A DNA stretch of 64,000 bases, taken from assembly GCA_047967505.1 (NCBI GenBank), contig CM106539.1; one strand, 5' to 3'. The translations under genes were made by a program, and so were the position numbers. The stretch comes from Dipteris shenzhenensis. Its lineage: Eukaryota; Polypodiophyta; Polypodiopsida; Gleicheniales. The notes under the pieces were generated by a model that was not told where the DNA came from, ran no database searches, and saw only the letters and a list, made by a program, of their open reading frames with translations. Shown here in pieces: positions 48,063 to 60,382 of the stretch; positions within the stretch are counted from its first letter, which is position 1; each line of letters begins with the position of its first letter.

Positions 48063-51021
48063 GGTAGTGCCATCTCCATATCCACATCTCGATCTTCAAA
48101 AATCTGCTTACTTCGTGGTGCAACTTGGATCACGTACCACCATCTTGGATCAGAACGATCCGGATGAAAAACCACCTATATTGAAGATGAAAAATCACGT
48201 GCCAAATGTCGTCAATTATATATATATCAATGGACTTAAAAAACGAAAGCTTCGACTAATTAAATCATTAGTATGCACCTGCTCACAGTGCTCAGGAAGA
48301 ACAAAAGTATTACTTTCATCGGTCCAATGTTTGGTGGAGTCTATTGCAAAGAGACCGCTACCATCTTTTCTCACAGTCGCATGGGGACCGTTGTAAGTAG
48401 TTCTAAACCATTTTACATCAAGAATGAAAATAGTAAATCGTCTGAAATCAATTTCATAGATGTCGCGTATGGTTCCACAATAATCCAACTGTGAGGAGAG
48501 AAGATTGGTATCCGAAGCACTTGCTCGGCTATCTTGTGTGAAGTTAGCCATGACTCCACAATCATACGTGACTCTCTTTGAATCGATGCGTTCTACGCGA
48601 AAATGTCGTCCATATGACCATAATGCACTGTACTTTTTGTACTGTAAAAGAGCATCATTAAAACAATGAAGATGCACCTATTTTATAGCATATATTGCCA
48701 CAAATAATTACTTAATTACATCAAGAGATAAGAAACTTACATGCACCATACATCTAGATGATAACTCCCGCTTGCGCTCGTTTATTGTCTCTCCATCACG
48801 TTCGGCTTTATGTATAGCTAGTTGTAGCCAATCAAGTGACATGTGAGTAGGGAGAAGAGCCAGATCTCGTGGATATGGTTGTGATCGCCTGTACATTACT
48901 CTGAATCTCGTCCTTGCATTTATTCTTTCTGCTTTGGCCACTTCATATCTCTCAATCCACTTCTGCATCTCAGGGCTATTGAGGATACAAAACTTATTGA
49001 ATTTCTCCATTTGCTCTTCGCTCATCTTTCTTTCAATCCCTTTTCCTTGGGGGACCTCGCCAATGATGCGATCATCATCCTTGTTGTGCCAAGCTTGCGG
49101 CATATCAGGATCCGTGGATGCAAGAAACTCTGTGATATATACTAATGACTCTTGCACAAGCCATCCCTCTACCATGCTTGCTTCTGGTCTTGCTCTTTGT
49201 CTTACAAACCCCTTTAAAGTTTTCATAAACCGCTCGAGAAAAAACATCCATCGATTATGAACGGTACCTGCTATAGCCACCTCATCAACTATGTGCACAA
49301 GCAAGTGGACTTGAGTTGTCATAATGCTTGAGGGAAAGTGCTTCTCAAGCAAGCATACGGCTTCGATGGATTCCACCCTAGCCTTCTCGATGCTCGATAT
49401 AGAGATCTCTTTTTGAGATATCCACCTATTTCACATGTCCATGCATATGTAAGATATTTGAGATATCCACCTATTTCACATCTCCATGAAGAAAATACAT
49501 AATGCGAATTGATAGTAAGCATACCTCACAATACCACAGATCTTGAATATAGCATTTCTAACATCTTCTTGTAAGCACCCTTTTATTGTAATTGGAAGGA
49601 TGAACTATCAAAGCAACAATGAAATCATGTCAACAATATAACATAATAATAATTACGCTAATGCATCACTATTATCGGTACACTAGTTCTACTTAGAATA
49701 CCTGTAAGACCTTGTGCCAATCATGGGACTTGAGGCCACTAAGCTTATTGTCCTTTGAAAATGCTCCTTTCAGGCAACGCATGTACCCTGTCGGTGTTTG
49801 AAAAGAGGCAATGTCTGCCTTGATCGCTGCCTCCTCCCTCATAGAGAGGATCCACGTTGCTTTTGGGAGGACAACTTTTCCTGAAGCATGCACTTGGGGC
49901 CACAAATGAGACATCCTATTCATAGCACGCAAGTCTTCTCGCACTCCTCTCGAGTCCTTGGAACCAACCAAGTGTGCCCAAATGGTAGCCCCCACATTCT
50001 TAAAGATATGCATGGGATCCAAGAGATGATTGATTTATAACTGACCCCAATAAGGAAGCTCGTGAAAGATCGATAGCCTCTTCATACCAGGAGGAGGTTC
50101 CTCTCCATTCTCCCTCCAAGCTTGAATCCAATCACTTGCTTTCAAATATGATGGTGGTGGATCAAGCTGACCTCCACGTGCGAGATGCTCGAGCGGAAGG
50201 TATCGAGCATGACCTTCATAAACATTTTTCCTCATGTGTTTGGAGTAGCGTGCAAGCGATTTCAGAGCGGGTCCACAAACAGGACAAGCATGGTACCCAC
50301 TTGTAACAAGTCCTGCACGCGTGCATAAATATGTTAGTACAAGACATGCGTGCAAAAGAGAGTAAAAAAAGCATAATCCCTCATTGTACATGTAAAGACA
50401 TAACCACGTACCTGCGCACTCTCCATATCCTGGGTAGTCATGCATGGTCCACATCAAGATACCCCTGACTAAAATATCATTGGTATGCCTAGGAGCTCTG
50501 GAAATATCAAAGACCTGCACTCCTCTCCATAATATCTGTAACTCCTCTATCAAAGGTGCCATGTACATGTCCATGTTTTTTGCCTTGTACTTTCCTGGCA
50601 CAAGTAGTGCAAGCATGAGGTGTCCCTTTTTTATTGTTAGCCATGGTGGGATATTGTAATTCACCATGACTATGGGCCATGTCGACCAAGATGTCGAGCG
50701 TAACCCGAAAGGATTCACGCCGTCCATGGCTAGCCCAAGATGTAAGTTGCGTGGCTCTCTCGCAAAGTCCGGCCACTGATTATCTATGTGCTTCCAAGCT
50801 GCACAATCTGCGGGAATCCTCAATGTGTGATCAGTGGACCGATGAGATGCATGCCATGTCATCAACTCTGCTATGGATTTGCATCGAAACATGTGTTGTA
50901 TTCTTGCAATGATGGGAAAGTGTCGTAAGACCTTTACCGGTATCCTCTCACCCTGCAAGTCATCTCTATATCGTTGTTCCCCACACTTTGGACATGAGCA
51001 TAAACATGAGCTTATGCGCAA
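48063..51021 (-). pseudogene. Truncated tnp2-type transposase, outer copy
   Basis: Exons 8 to part of exon 3 lie at exactly +10,014 relative to the inner gene. Exon 3 breaks off at 50,994, directly after the CPKC motif, where the satellite begins; exons 1 and 2 and the promoter are gone. A C to T change creates TAA at 50,035-50,037 in exon 4 (CAA in the inner copy). The 3' end of the last exon is severed by the inner insertion and continues at 37,292-36,978. It cannot make active transposase. Confidence 0.88.
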
Positions 51022-54000
51022 GTTTCCGCATAAGCTTATGTGGAAATAGAGAATGAGAGAAGCTTATGCTTCTCTCATTCTCTTTTTCCGCATAAGCTCC
51101 TTCTCTTTTTCCGCATGAGCATAAGCATGAGCTTATGCTTATGCTTATGCATAAGCATAAGCATAAGCATACGCATAAGCTCATGCTTATGCTCATGCAT
51201 GAGCATGAGCTTATGCATAAGTTTCCGCATAAGCTTATGCGGAAATAGAGAATGAGAGAAGCTTATGCTTCTCTCATTCTCTTTTTCCGCATAAGCTCCT
51301 TCTCTCTTTCCGCATAAGCTCATGCGCTTTTTCCGCATGAGCATAAGCATGAGCTTATGCTTATGCTTATGCATAAGCATAAGCATAAGCTCATGCTTAT
51401 GCTCATGCATGAGCATGAGCTTATGCATAAGTTTCCGCATAAGCTTAGGCGGAAATAGAGAATGAGAGAAGCTTATGCTTCTCTCATTCTCTTTTTCCGC
51501 ATAAGCTCTTTCTCTCTTTCCGCATAAGCTCCTTCTCTATTTCCGCATCCGCATAAGCATGAGCTTATGCTTATGCTTATGCTTAAGGATAAGCATAAGC
51601 ATAAGCTCATGCTTATGCTCATGCATGAGCATGACCTTATGCGCAAGTTTCCGCATAAGCTTATGCGGAAATAGAGAATGACAGAAGCTTATGCTTCTCT
51701 CATTCTCTTTTTCCGCATAAGCTCCTTCTCTCTTTCCGCATAAGCTCCTTCTCTATTTCCGCATCTGCATAAGCATGAGCATGAGCTTATGCGCAAGTTT
51801 CCGCATAAGCTCCTTCTCTCTTTCCGCATAAGCTCCTTCTCTATTTCCGCATCCGCATAAGCATGAGCTTATGCTTATGCTTATGCTTAAGCATAAGCAT
51901 AAGCATAAGCTCATCCTTATGCTCATTCATGAGCATGAGCTTATGCGCAAGTTTCCGCATAAGCTTATGCGGAAATAGAGAATGAGAGAAGCATAAGCTT
52001 CTCTCATTCTCTTTTTCCGCATAAGCTCCTTCTCTCTTTCCGCATAAGCTCCTTCTCTATTTCTGCATCCGCATAAGCATGAGCTTATGCTCATTCATGA
52101 GCATGAGCTTATGCGCAAGTTTCCGCATAAGCTTATGCGGAAATAGAGAATGAGAGAAGCTTATGCTTCTCTCATTCTCTTTTTCTGCATAAGCTCCTTC
52201 TCTCTTTCCGCATAAGCTCCTTCTCTATTTCTGCATGAGCATAAGCATGAGCTTATGCTCATGCATGAGCATGAGCTTATGCGCAAGTTTCCGCATAAGC
52301 TTATGCGGAAATAGAGAATGAGAGAAGCTTATGCTTCTCTCATTCTCTTTTTCCGCATAAGCTCCTTCTCTATTTCCGCAAAAGCTCCTTCTCTATTTCC
52401 GCATGAGCATAAGCATGAGCTTATGCTTATGCTTATGCATAAGCATAAGCATAAGCATAAGCATAAGCTCATGCTTATGCTCATGCATGAGCATGAGCTT
52501 ATGCGTAAGTTTCCGCATAAGCTTATGCGAAAATAGAGAATGAGAGAAGCTTATGCTTCTCTCATTCTCTTTTTCCGCATAAGCTCCTTCTCTATTTCCG
52601 CATGAGCATAAGCTCCTTCTCTCTTTCCGCATGAGCTCCTTCTCTCTTTCCGCATGAGCTCCTTCTCTATATCCGCATGAGCATGAGCTTATGCGTAAGT
52701 TTCCGCAAGAGCTTATGCGGAAATAGAGAATGAGAGAAGCTTATGCTTCTCTCATTCTCTTTTTCCTCATAAGCTCCTTCTCTCTTTCCGCATAAGCTCC
52801 TTCTCTCTTTCCGCATCCGCATAAGCATGAGCTTATGCTTAAGCATAAGCATAAGCATAAGCTCATGCTTATGCTCATTCATGAGCATGAGCTTATGCGC
52901 AAGTTTCCGCATAAGCTTATGCGGAAATAGAGAATGAGAGAAGCTTATGCTTCTCTCATTCTCTTTTTCCGCATAAGCTTATGCGCAAGTCTTCTCTCAT
53001 TCTCTTTTTCCGCATAAGCTCCTTCTCTCTTTCCGCATAAGCTCCTTCTCTATTTCCGCATGAGCATAAGCATGAGCTTATGCTCATGCATGAGCATGAG
53101 CTTATGCGCAAGTTTCCGCATAAGCTTATGCGGAAATAGAGAATGAGAGAAGCTTATGCTTCTCTCATTCTGTTTTTCCGCATAAGCTCCTTCTCTATTT
53201 CTGCATAAGCTCCTTCTCTATTTCCGCATGAGCATAAGCATGAGCTTATGCTTATGCTTATGCATAAGCATAAGCATAAGCATAAGCATAAGCTCATGCT
53301 TATGCTCATGCATGAGCATGAGCTTATGCGTAAGTTTCCGCATAAGCTTATGCGGAAATAGAGAATGAGAGAAGCTTATGCTTCTCTCATTCTCTTTTTC
53401 CGCATAAGCTCCTTCTCTATTTCCGCATGAGCATAAGCTCCTTCTCTCTTTCTGCATGAGCTCCTTCTCTCTTTCCGCATAAGCTCCTTTTCTATATCCG
53501 CTTGAGCATAAGCATGAGCTTATGCTTATGCTTATGCTTAAGCATAAGCATAAGCATAAGCTCATGCTTATGCTCATGAAGCATAAGCATAAGCATAAGC
53601 TCATGCTTATGCTCATGCATGAGCATGAGCTTATGCGTAAGTTTCCGCAAGAGCTTATGTGGAAATAGAGAATGAGAGAAGCTTATGCTTCTCTCATTCT
53701 CTTTTTCCGCATAAGCTCCTTCTCTCTTTCCGCATAAGCTCCTTCTCTATTTCCGCATCCGCATAAGCATGAGCTTATGCTCATTCATGAGCATGAGCTT
53801 ATGCGCAAGTTTCCGCATAAGCTTATGCGGAAAAAGAGAATGAGAGAAGCATAAGCTTCTCTCATTCTCTTTTTCCGCATAAGCTCCTTCTCTCTTTCCG
53901 CATAAGCTCCTTCTCTATTTCCGCATGAGCATAAGCATGAGCTTATGCTCATGCATGAGCATGAGCTTATGTGCAAGTTTCCGCATAAGCTTATGCTGAA

Positions 54001-55985
54001 ATAGAGAATGAGAGAAGCTTATGCTTCTCTCATTCTCTTTTTCCGCATAAGCTCCTTCTCTATTTCCGCATAAGCTCCTTCTCTATTTCCGCATGAGCAT
54101 AAGCATGAGCTTATGCTTATGCTTATGCATAAGCATAAGCATAAGCTCATGCTTATGCTCATGCATGAGTATGAGCTTATGCGTAAGTTTCCGCATAAGC
54201 TTATGCGGAAATAGAGAATGAGAGAAGCTTATGCTTCTCTCATTCTCTTTTTCCGCATAAGCTCCTTCTCGATTTCCGCATGAGCATAAGCTCCTTCTCT
54301 CTTTCCGCATGAGCTCCTTCTCTCTTTCTGCATAAGCTCCTTCTCTATATCCGCATGAGCATAAGCATGAGCTTATGCTCATGCATGAGCATGAGCTTAT
54401 GCGTAAGTTTCCGCAAGAGCTTATGCGGAAATAGAGAATGAGAGAAGCTTATGCTTCTCTCATTCTCTTTTTTCGCATAAGCTCCTTCTCTCTTTCCGCA
54501 TAAGCTCCTTCTCTATTTCCGAATGAGCATAAGCTCCTTCTCTATTTCCGCATAAGCTCCTTCTCTATTTCCCCCTTCTCTCATTCTCTATTTCCTCATA
54601 ATCCCTCATTGTACATGAGCATGAGCTTATGCGTAAGTTTCCGCAAGAGCTTATGCGGAAATAGAGAATGAGAAGCTTATGCTTCTCTCATTCTCTTTTT
54701 CCGCATAAGCTCCTTCTCTCTTTCCGCATAAGCTCCTTCTCTATTTCCGCATGAGCATAAGCATGAGCTTATGCTTATGCTTATGCTTATGCTCATGCAT
54801 AAGCATAAGCTTATGCTTATGCTCATGCATGAGCATGAGCTTATGCGCCAGTTTCCGCATAAGCTCCTTCTCCATATCCGCATGAGCATAAGCATGAGCT
54901 TATGCTTAAGCATAACCATAAGCATAAGCTCATGCTTATGCTCATGCATGAGCATGAGCTTATGCGTAAGTTTCCGCATATGCGTGAGCATATGCGGAAA
55001 TAGAGAATGAGAGAAGCTTATGCTTCTCTCATTCTCTATTTTCGCATATGCCGAAACATGAGCATAAGCTTATGCTCACCCATGAGCATAAGCATAAGCT
55101 CATGCGGAAATAGAGAAGGAGCTTATGCGGAAATAGAGAATGAGTTTTCGCATAAGCTCTTTTTCTTTTTCCGTATAATCTCTTTCTCTTTCTCTTTTGC
55201 GTGAGCATATGCGAAAATAGAGAATGAGAGAAGCTTATGCTTCTCTCCTTCTCTATTTCCGCATATGCGAAAACATGAGCATAAGCTCATGCCCACCCAT
55301 GAGCATAAGCATAAGCTCATGCGGAAAAAGAGAAGGAGCTTATGCGGAAATAGAGAATGAGTTTCCGCATAAGCTCTTTCTCTTTTTCCGCATAAGCTCT
55401 TTCTCTTTCTCTTTTGCGTGAGCATATGCGGAAACATGAGCATAAGCTCATGCTCACCCATGAGCATAAGCATAAGCTCATGCGGAAAAAGAGAAGGAGC
55501 TTATGCGGAAATAGAGAATGAGTTTCTGCATAAGCTCTTTCTCTTTTTCCGCATAAGCTCTTTCTCTTTCTCTTTTGCGTGAGCATATGCGGAAATAGAG
55601 AATGAGAGAAGCTTATGCTTCTCTCCTTCTCTATTTCCGCATATGCGGAAACATGAGCATAAGCTCATGCTCACCCATGAGCATAAGCATAAGCTCATGC
55701 GGAGAAAGAGAAGGAGCTTATGCGGAAATAGAGAATGAGAGAAGCTTCTCCTTCTCTTTTTCGGCATAAGCTCCTTCTCTTTTTCTGCATGAGCATAAGC
55801 ATGCGGAAGCTCATTCTCTATTTTATGCATAAGCTCCTTCTCTATTTCCGATGCCTATGCTTAAGCATAAGCTCATGCTTATGCTCATGCATGTGCATGA
55901 GCTTATGCTTAAGTTTTCGCATAAGCTCATGCTTATGCGTGAGCTTATGCGGAAATAGAGAATGAGAGAAGCATAAGCTCATTCT
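50995..55985. repeat. Palindrome-rich satellite, outer element
   Basis: Same family as 43,080-45,660 but nearly twice as long. Its units mostly have ctta at the centre of the 15-bp-arm palindrome (gagaagCTTATgcttctc type) rather than ATAT. It replaces the transposase 5' end, the internal palindrome cluster and the leader seen in the inner copy. The right end (55,000-55,970) has a variant unit containing gtgagcatatgcggaaa. Confidence 0.9.
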
Positions 55986-56258
55986 CTATTTCCCACTCTA
56001 TTTCCCCCTTCTCTCATTTCCCCCTTCTCTCCTTCTCTATTTTCCCTCATCTCTTTCCCCTTCTCTATTTCCCCCTTCTCTCATTCTCTATTTCCTCATT
56101 CTCATTCTTTTCTTTCCTTTACATCTTCTTTCCCTCTTCTTTCCCTCTTTCCTTTCCCTCTTCTTTCCTTTCCCTCTTCTTTCTTCTTGCCTATGCCTAT
56201 GCCTATGAGAATGCTCATGTTTGTTTTTTGTTTTTTGTTTTCGTGTTTGTGTCTATGT

Positions 56259-57840
56259 TAGACATGGGATCACGTCGCTCATCGGACGAGTACGGACAGC
56301 CTCGCAGGAGGAGAGCTCACGATCTATATGCTCCAGAGGACTTTGATTCCTCTCAGGCGACTACCCCGAGGACTACCCCTGGTCCGACTCCTCTCGGTCC
56401 TAGCACTGTGACTACCCCTGGTCCGACCCCTGTTCCACGTAGCACTGCGACTACCCCTCAGGGGACTCCTTTGCTAGCCGCGCATGGCTTTGTTGGGACT
56501 CCCGACGAGTTTGTAGCGCAGATGAGCGATGAGGAGGCAGCGAGATTCTTCTCTCTGCTCTCTCAGAGGACCTCCGCAATTCCTTCCCCTACACCGACGG
56601 GTGGACGTACTGCCCAGCCATCCCCTCGCGCCCCTTCGACCGCGGGATCATCACCTGCGCATGCCTCTCGCAAGGGAAGGAAGAGTAGGATGGGCGGCTC
56701 ATGTTGTGCTGACTCAGGAGATGTAGACGAGTCAGCACACTCACGCTCCTTTAGGTCTCCACTTGGTCCGGAGACACAGTATCAGTCAGGTCCCTTTCCC
56801 TCTCCTACTCCCACAGCTACTCCTCGATCCGGAAGCGGTCGTGCAGCTTCCACTCCTTCAGACTCTGCTACCGTCAGTCCCCCTTACTCATCAGGGGATC
56901 TCTCCTATCAAATCACATCTGCCGGAGAGATAATAGAAGACAAAAAGGGCAAAGCAGTGATGGCCGCCATGAGGCGGTTGATGAGTCATCACTTAAAGAG
57001 CGGCATAAATATTGATTGGCGGTATCAAGATGCCCAAAAGAAGTAGGCGGTGATCGATGAGTTAAAACAAAGATATCCTAATCCGCCAAATGTGGAGTTT
57101 AATAACAATTATATGCTCGAGAGCATGGGTTTGGTCCTAAAGCATCGCAGATCAACCATGCGTACTTCCATTACAAAGGGGTTGGCTAAACCCAGCTGGG
57201 CAGACAAAGCTGATTGGAAGTACTTCAAGAAGCAACATAGGGACCATCCCGAAATGTTCGAGGGTCAGAGGAGGGCTGCGAAGAGACGGCTGGACGTCGT
57301 AGGTACTTCGCACTTTGGTGCAGGCGGACGGTATGCGTTCGAGGCAACCGTGGTAAGTTTACTTCTTTCCATTTAATGTATTGTTCTATTTGTTTTACTT
57401 ACATATTACATGCACTTTAGCTAACTCTAACTCTCGTAAATTGGATCCACAGCAAGCTGCGATGGGTCGTCTTCCTACGGATGCAGAGACGCGGCGCGCA
57501 TTTCGGATAGGAACCAAGCCGTGGTTCATTGAGCAAGAGGCAATGGGAGCGACAGTCGATTGGGCTGAGGTGGCTGCTCACACGGTATAAGTTTACTCCT
57601 ACTTGTAATCTCACTTTTTAATTTAAGTTCCAATCTAATTTTCGATTTATATGGTTCACTCTTAGGGTCAAAGCTCAAGCGTCCCATCATCAGAGACGAG
57701 CGATCAACAGGGGCAAGGATCGGACGCAGGTGCCGAGGACGAGGGAGAAGACGCAGGTGTCGGGGACGAGGGAGAAGCTGCAGGTGCCGAGGACCAGGGA
57801 ACAGGCCAACAAGACGATTCGGATTCGGATTCGGATTACT
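56259..57840 (+). pseudogene. TnpA-like gene, outer copy, one stop
   Basis: Same structure as the inner copy. Exon 1 from 56,258-56,269 to a GTAAGT donor near 57,354; exon 2 about 57,422-57,585; exon 3 about 57,666-57,841. TAG at 57,044-57,046 replaces CAG. The 19 bp missing from the inner copy is present here and encodes the GTSHFGAGGRYAFEATV region, so the ancestral reading frame is visible. Otherwise open. Confidence 0.8.
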
Positions 57841-58029
57841 AGTGGTAGTAGCATTTTGTATATCCGCTCGTTAGAGCAATTTTGTATCGCCCTTTCACAG
57901 GGTAATTTTGTTACAAACACAGTTGTATATGTATATGCATTTCTTTCTCATCGTTCACAAGAACAATTTTGTATCACCCTGCAAGCAAGGGAAATTTTGT
58001 TATAAAAAACTTTCTTTTGTAATTACAAA

Positions 58030-58105
58030 AAAAAAAAAAAGGATTAGTGGGGCTAAACAGGGCCAAAAGGAAGCCTTGTTTAGCCCCACTAACCCTTTTT
58101 TTTAC
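58030..58105. terminator. Long hairpin downstream of the TnpA-like gene, outer copy
   Basis: Arms 58,044-58,062 and 58,074-58,092 with one mismatch. The 11-nt loop is ccaaaaggaag, the exact reverse complement of the loop in the inner copy. Confidence 0.75.
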
Positions 58106-58109
58106 TTCT

Positions 58110-58390
58110 GTTAATCGTCGCTATATAGCGACGTTTACCAGTGTCGCTATATAGCGACGATTAACAGAGTCGCTATATAGCGACGTTTTTATCGTCGCTA
58201 TATAGCGACGTTGCATCGTCGTTATATAGCAACGATTAACAGCGTCGCTATATAGCGACGGTTTATAGCGACGCTCCTTTTCCGACGATTTTAACGACTT
58301 TTATAGTGACCTTTGCGCCCGTGAAAAAAAAAAATTTTAATGTAAAAAGCGTCGGTATTTCCATCGGAAAATGGCCTATGCCTTGTAGTG
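58110..58390. promoter_or_regulatory. Right subterminal palindromes and terminus, outer element
   Basis: Six GTCGCTATATAGCGAC-type copies (one variant gtcgttatatagcaac), then the GTAGTG terminus followed by the TTA duplication. Confidence 0.85.
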
Positions 58391-58393
58391 TTA

Positions 58394-60382
58394 CCTTTCG
58401 GAAGAAATGTAAGAAGAAAATTATGCAAAAATAAAAATAGAAAGTTGGATTAAATATGTCTAAAAAAAGCTTTTGTTACAATACAATAATGTCTCCTATG
58501 AGAAAACAGAGGTAACACTTATGTTAGAGCATTAGTAGCTTACGGATTCAATATGAGAAGAATTTTAATGAGAAAATATGTGCTAAACCCTCTATATAAT
58601 ATCTTATTTGCCTCATCACTAAGTTGAGCCTCCTTTAGACTCATGGGCCATGCTTTTAACTACTCTCCATCTCTTGGAAGATCCTCTTCTTCGTATTCAT
58701 CCTTGGAGCACTATCAAATATGCATGTATCATGTAAGACAATAAATCATCTAACACATTATCACTCTTTGTACGTACATATTCACATGCTTGGTCTTCCC
58801 TCATTCTACTTCTTCTCTTTGCATGTGCTTCTTTTAGCAATTGTCAATAGTTTTCATTTAGTTATGATTCATGAGGTCAATACTGCAATGTATTATGTTG
58901 CTTTCATTTGATTCACATCAAACACCCTAAAATATAATAACCACATATTGAAACAAGTTTTTAATCCCACATAAGATCGATGATCATTAAATTACAAGTA
59001 TAAACCCTCATGCTCATATCTCCTTAGTGTGTTGCAAATGTGCATGCAATTTAAATCACCCATAGTCTCAATCCAAAATTGTCTACTTATGGCATCCTTA
59101 CATCATGCATATTTTCATAATATCTTATGATATAGGCAATCAAAATAATTTATAGGTTTCTTTGCCACATCTTAGATGCTTCATGACATATGAAAATCGT
59201 TAAATTTAATGTTATAGTATGTTAATTTTTATATATCAATATTCTTTAGTCTAGGTTCCAGATCTACATGAATCAAAGAGGGATGGCTATGCATGGAGAG
59301 CTTGCAGATGTGCGTGACATGCTAAAAAGGGTTATGGATGTGTTCAAGAGAGTTGCCAAAGTCATCTCTTGCACTTCAATCGCTTGAAAAACATTTGGAA
59401 ATCTTTTCGACAGGCTACAATGTTTGAAAAATCCTTAAATCTTGTGGTTGTCTTTAATTATGGACTCACTAATGTATTTTCATTATTATTTTTTCAACAC
59501 TTTCACGGTGAGCTCTCCTCACAGTCACTCCTACATACATATACTCAACCACTCATACATGAATATACACAGACCACCCATTACCCATGATGTAGATAGC
59601 ATGGTGTTTCCTCCAAAAAATTGCCAAGTACCTAGGCATTGTAAATAGACTGCGAATAGGGCACCCTACAAAACATGTTAGTCATGTGTCAAAAAAACCT
59701 CATCTCCGTAGAGGTTTGATGTCAAAGTCAAGTGTCCGTTAGGAGCTCGGTGCCTATGGTTGAAGGCATACGGAGCTTGGAAGTCATTAGACAATTAGCG
59801 TAAGTTGAGGTGGATGAGATGAAGCCCAGGCATGGCAGCCTACAATTGCCCATATAACTTGCAACACAAGTTAGGCTTTCATTGAGACACGAATCCACAA
59901 GTGAGGTGAGGGTTTTAGCTCCAAGCTCAAGGATGTCTCACTAATGTATTTACCATGAGTGCCTCGTGATATATTTAAAGCTGGCTTGGAACATGAGGTT
60001 TTCCTGAATTTCCTGTAATTGTAAATAAACATTTAAAATTCTGCATCGTTTAAATATTGAAAATACAGGGTAGGCGCGTTCAACGCTTAAATGAAGAATT
60101 GTGTCATTTACATAGAAGAGGGAGGGCTGGAGGTGCCTCTCGAAGGGGTATATTTTTGTAAAGCAATTGACAATCTCTTCAATACAACAAGAGAGATTCT
60201 TTGGTAAAAGAATTGACAATGCTCACAGTACAGATGATGCCGCTATTATCGGTAGCATTTGGGTGGCACCAAAAAACTTATGTACACGCTCTGCTAGAAT
60301 CCAGGTAGATTAAATTAGAGCACAATATGTTTGATGTTTTGTCATAATCCACTAGCATTATGCTGATGTGCGAGTGCGATTG
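58394..60382. other. Non-coding flank, no supported gene
   Basis: AT-rich, single-copy-looking DNA between the CACTA element and the JAZ stop codon. No repeat or gene was recognised. The last few hundred bases (downstream of the gene) should hold its 3' UTR. Confidence 0.45.

Larger units (their letters stand above)
36586..58390. mobile_element. Outer CACTA transposon, interrupted by a nested copy
   Basis: Starts CACTAC and ends GTAGTG with TTA on both sides. Without the nested insert and one ATT copy it is about 11.0 kb (36,586-37,293 plus 48,063-58,390). Left part: terminus, palindromic subterminal repeats and the last codons of the transposase. Right part: the rest of a 5'-truncated transposase gene (minus strand), a 5-kb palindrome-rich satellite, a TnpA-like gene (plus strand), a hairpin, and the right subterminal repeats. 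The transposase lacks its 5' exons and has a stop; the TnpA-like gene has a stop. It is therefore non-autonomous. Apart from CACTAC, the two ends share little exact terminal repeat. Confidence 0.9.

Noticed and set aside
43080-55985. CRISPR-like array or repeat-protein genes in the satellite
   Set aside because: There are no unique spacers, units are internally palindromic, and open frames exist in all frames on both strands because of composition only. The setting is a plant transposon.
38046-58390. Simple 10-kb tandem duplication of the CACTA interior
   Set aside because: The repeat offset (+10,014) fits, but the paired TTA and ATT target duplications and the second left terminus at 37,294 are explained only by nested insertion.
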